In this document: positions 61,286-64,000 of the stretch, in pieces | Position numbering within the stretch: the stretch's first letter is position 1 | Layout of the letters: each line of letters begins with the position of its first letter | DNA from: Candidatus Syntropharchaeum butanivorans | Lineage (GTDB): Archaea; Halobacteriota; Syntropharchaeia; Syntropharchaeales; Syntropharchaeaceae | Length of the DNA: 64,000 bases | Reading direction: 5' to 3' | NCBI GenBank assembly: GCA_001766825.1 | Contig: LYOR01000001.1 | Location: 94,945-158,944 of the forward strand | The notes under the pieces: generated by a model | What the model saw: the letters and a program-made list of their open reading frames with translations, nothing else | Database searches by the model: none | Told to the model about the DNA's origin: nothing | Position numbers and translations under genes: made by a program

Positions 61286-61567
61286 ATGACACCAGGGATA
61301 GAAGAAGACTTCGCTGAATGCATTGAGACACTTGATCGCATAATTAATGATAATTCTGTACCAAGAAACATAAGACGATTGGCCGATCAGGTAAAGACAA
61401 ACCTGCTTGAATCAGATGATCCTATCCCGCAGCGTGCTGCGTTTGTGATATCGATGCTTGATGAAATTACAAATGATCCGAACATTCCATTACATGCCAG
61501 GACCCTTGTATGGAGCCTTGCAAGCCAGTTAGAGGCAATCTCTGTGAGAGAAGAAGTATCCTCTTAG
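61286..61567 (+). CDS. UPF0147 family protein
   Basis: 93 residues, all helical. Typical of UPF0147 are DNSVPRNIRRLADQVKTNLL, RAAFVISMLDEITNDPNIPLHARTLVWSLASQLE. Found in nearly all euryarchaea, function not known. The ATG at 61286 has GGTGGTGATAGAG before it; the earlier ATG at 61250 gives 12 extra residues not usual in the family. Its last 39 bases overlap the convergent cca gene. Confidence 0.85.
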   Translation: MTPGIEEDFAECIETLDRIINDNSVPRNIRRLADQVKTNLLESDDPIPQRAAFVISMLDEITNDPNIPLHARTLVWSLASQLEAISVREEVSS

Positions 61568-62989
61568 AAATACTTTAAACTCCTTTCCTTTTAAGACACC
61601 CATAATCTCTTCCCCATCAATAATCGCGAAAGGGGCCTTTTTCAGGTTCTTACCGAGTGCAATCTCTCTCAATCTTGCATTCAGGAGCTCTTTTGCATCT
61701 GTGTGCTCTCGCTTGATCTCAACCACATACCGCCCATTCTCGATGTAGATCCCAAACCGACTCTCTTTGTATTTATGCCTGAAGCGAGATGCGTGCTTTC
61801 TGCTCCATACAGGGGGACCGGTATGTTTCTTAATACCGGGAAGTCTCGATACTTCAAGCTCAAGGAGTATCACAGCATGCTCTGAATCTGCCCATGTTGC
61901 CGCTCCCCGGTACATCCTGAAACCCTCACGATGTAGAAGATCAACCACGGCCTGGGCTGAGCGTCTAAGCTGCGGAAACAGGATATCGTCAACTACCGGT
62001 GGCCTATCAAACACGATAAAGAGAAGTCTTGTACCACGCTCGTTTATCACCTCACGTAGCTCATCCTCATCGATCTCCTCAGGCGGAGGAGGAAAGAAGA
62101 ACTCGATTCCAGGCCTCTCAAGGAAACGCGTGGCACCATCGATGAACCTGCTGAGGTTATCAAGCGAGAGTGCTGCTGCAACGTTTCGCATCGGATCCAC
62201 CGGATCTATAACAACAAGTGGATCATCCCCCCTATATCTTCCATGTGACTCGATATCGATCCTCGTGCCTTTCTTCCATGAGGTAGCTGCCGCTTTGATA
62301 ACATCCAGGAACGAGCCATATCTTATCACAAGAAGCTCTGTGAGATATCCGGAGAAACCCTGTCTCCTCAGCTCAGAGCCGTATACACCCATACCCTTCA
62401 TGAACTGCTTCAGGAGACGGACCTCATCCTCAATCCCCCTGATCTTTGAGAGTACGTAGCGATTGTGAAAAGGCGTTCTATCCACCGCAGACTCGATCTT
62501 TGTGGGATCTGAGACGGCAAAGCACGGGACGATATCAACTTCATACCTCGAGCCTTCACGATCCTCGAATGTTGCCCGGATATAGGGATGCTCTGCATAC
62601 TCCTTCTCGTAGGATACACAATGAAACTCCTCATCACTGTAATCCTCGTTTACAACCGCCTTTCCGATCTCAATACCGTTAAGCTCAAGTTCAGCCCTTG
62701 TTTCTGACGGATCGAAGGCCAAAAACAGGTCAAGATCATGTTCGCCACGTATCCAGGTGCCACGCGCAGCAGAACCAACCAGCATCACCTCCAGTTCGAT
62801 TGAGAGCCTCTCTGCTATCTCCTCTACCTTCTTCGTTATAAACTCAACAAAATGAGCAAGACGTTCTGTCTCCTGTTGATCTGGCTTGATAGACCTGAGA
62901 ACATCCTTGAGAACCTCTTGAGCGAAGAGTATAGTATGGGCCCGCTGAGATTCGAACTCAGGATCCCCGCCGTGTGAAGGCGATGTCAT
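61529..62989 (-). CDS. cca: CCA-adding tRNA nucleotidyltransferase
   Basis: Class I archaeal CCA-adding enzyme. The nucleotidyltransferase motif MLVGSAARGTW with HDLDLFLAFDP holds the metal-binding aspartates; RYEVDIVPCFAV supplies the third. The tail domain includes KESRFGIYIENGRYVVEIKRE. The frame has only a GTG at 62995 and an ATG at 62989 as starts until residue 69, and both lie inside the tRNA-Val gene (62937-63010). Residues made from the tRNA (about 18) do not resemble the family; homology starts near residue 25, just after the tRNA end. Thus either translation begins in the tRNA sequence or an unusual start (such as ATA near 62932) is used. Confidence 0.9.
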   Translation of the reverse strand: MTSPSHGGDPEFESQRAHTILFAQEVLKDVLRSIKPDQQETERLAHFVEFITKKVEEIAERLSIELEVMLVGSAARGTWIRGEHDLDLFLAFDPSETRAELELNGIEIGKAVVNEDYSDEEFHCVSYEKEYAEHPYIRATFEDREGSRYEVDIVPCFAVSDPTKIESAVDRTPFHNRYVLSKIRGIEDEVRLLKQFMKGMGVYGSELRRQGFSGYLTELLVIRYGSFLDVIKAAATSWKKGTRIDIESHGRYRGDDPLVVIDPVDPMRNVAAALSLDNLSRFIDGATRFLERPGIEFFFPPPPEEIDEDELREVINERGTRLLFIVFDRPPVVDDILFPQLRRSAQAVVDLLHREGFRMYRGAATWADSEHAVILLELEVSRLPGIKKHTGPPVWSRKHASRFRHKYKESRFGIYIENGRYVVEIKREHTDAKELLNARLREIALGKNLKKAPFAIIDGEEIMGVLKGKEFKVFLRGYFFSHRDCL

Positions 62990-63010
62990 AACCACCTAGA
63001 CCACGGGCCC
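62937..63010 (-). tRNA. tRNA-Val (anticodon CAC)
   Basis: A 74-nt cloverleaf: acceptor GGGCCCG/CGGGCCC, anticodon stem TCGCC/GGCGG with loop TTCACAC giving CAC, T arm TGAG-TTCGAAT-CTCA, discriminator A. CCA is not encoded. Its 3' half overlaps the open frame of cca, the enzyme that would add its CCA. GAPDH ends 20 bases upstream on the same strand. Confidence 0.95.
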
Positions 63011-63029
63011 CTGTAAATAGACGCCCCTT

Positions 63030-64000
<971 letters not shown>

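Overview
This is about 64 kb of densely packed archaeal chromosome of moderate GC content. Archaeal hallmarks are replication factor C small and large subunits, Orc1/Cdc6, RNA polymerase subunits K and N, ribosomal proteins L18e, L40e and S15, SRP19, RNase J next to geranylgeranyl diphosphate synthase, mevalonate kinase, cupin-type phosphoglucose isomerase, CTP-type riboflavin kinase, an archaeosortase and group II chaperonins. Coenzyme F430 genes (cfbE, cfbD) and coenzyme M genes (comD, comE) point to a lineage with methyl-coenzyme M reductase chemistry. A futalosine menaquinone cluster and an acyl-CoA dehydrogenase/ETF/HdrD-like operon are not typical of ordinary methanogens. Together they suggest an alkane- or methane-oxidising relative of Methanosarcinales, such as the Ca. 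Syntrophoarchaeum/ANME-1/Alkanophaga group. That placement is an inference from gene content; mcr itself is not in the window.

Layout: 1-4.0 kb (minus) mqnE-mqnA-mqnC-mqnX. 4.1-9.7 kb (plus) phosphoglucose isomerase, a three-gene homocysteine operon, sirtuin, a KH-domain protein and RfcS. 9.8-14.4 kb (minus) rps15, then rpl18e-rpl13-rps9-rpoN-tRNA-Pro-rpoK-eno-NAD kinase-like. 14.5-23.4 kb (mostly plus) cobY, a tiny zinc ribbon, a stomatin, a lipoprotein, L40e, a second tRNA-Pro, mobA, ribK with a palindromic operator, ribB, rfcL, mevalonate kinase, an ACT protein and cobA. 23.4-33.5 kb (minus) comDE, two DUF1670 regulators, a broken nucleotidyltransferase gene, three radical SAM genes, archaeosortase and orc1/cdc6. 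33.9-40.5 kb (plus) one tight operon of two divergent chaperonins, cfbE, cfbD, an HTH protein and an orphan PyrK-like flavoprotein. 40.6-50.2 kb (plus) a KaiC-like ATPase with a response regulator, a LeuC/AksD subunit, RNase J, idsA, cbiS, trpB, srp19, an aminotransferase and a RuvC. 50.3-55.2 kb (minus) a membrane protein and the acd-etfA-etfB-hdrD-like operon. 55.3-64 kb uvrA, a HEAT-repeat protein, another radical SAM enzyme, a CDF transporter, UPF0147, the CCA-adding enzyme overlapping a tRNA-Val, and a bacterial-type GAPDH cut by the window edge.

The most notable unit is the 33.9-40.5 kb operon. It couples F430-ring enzymes to a chaperonin pair, one member of which has lost a conserved catalytic aspartate, and to an iron-sulfur flavoprotein that could supply electrons; it may be a dedicated cofactor/MCR maturation module. 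Other points of interest are a RuvC resolvase in an archaeon, an 18-bp palindrome on the ribK start codon, a CCA enzyme with no ordinary start codon outside the neighbouring tRNA gene, and a four-member set of B12-type/SPASM radical SAM proteins with no assigned substrate. No CRISPR array or insertion sequence was seen.
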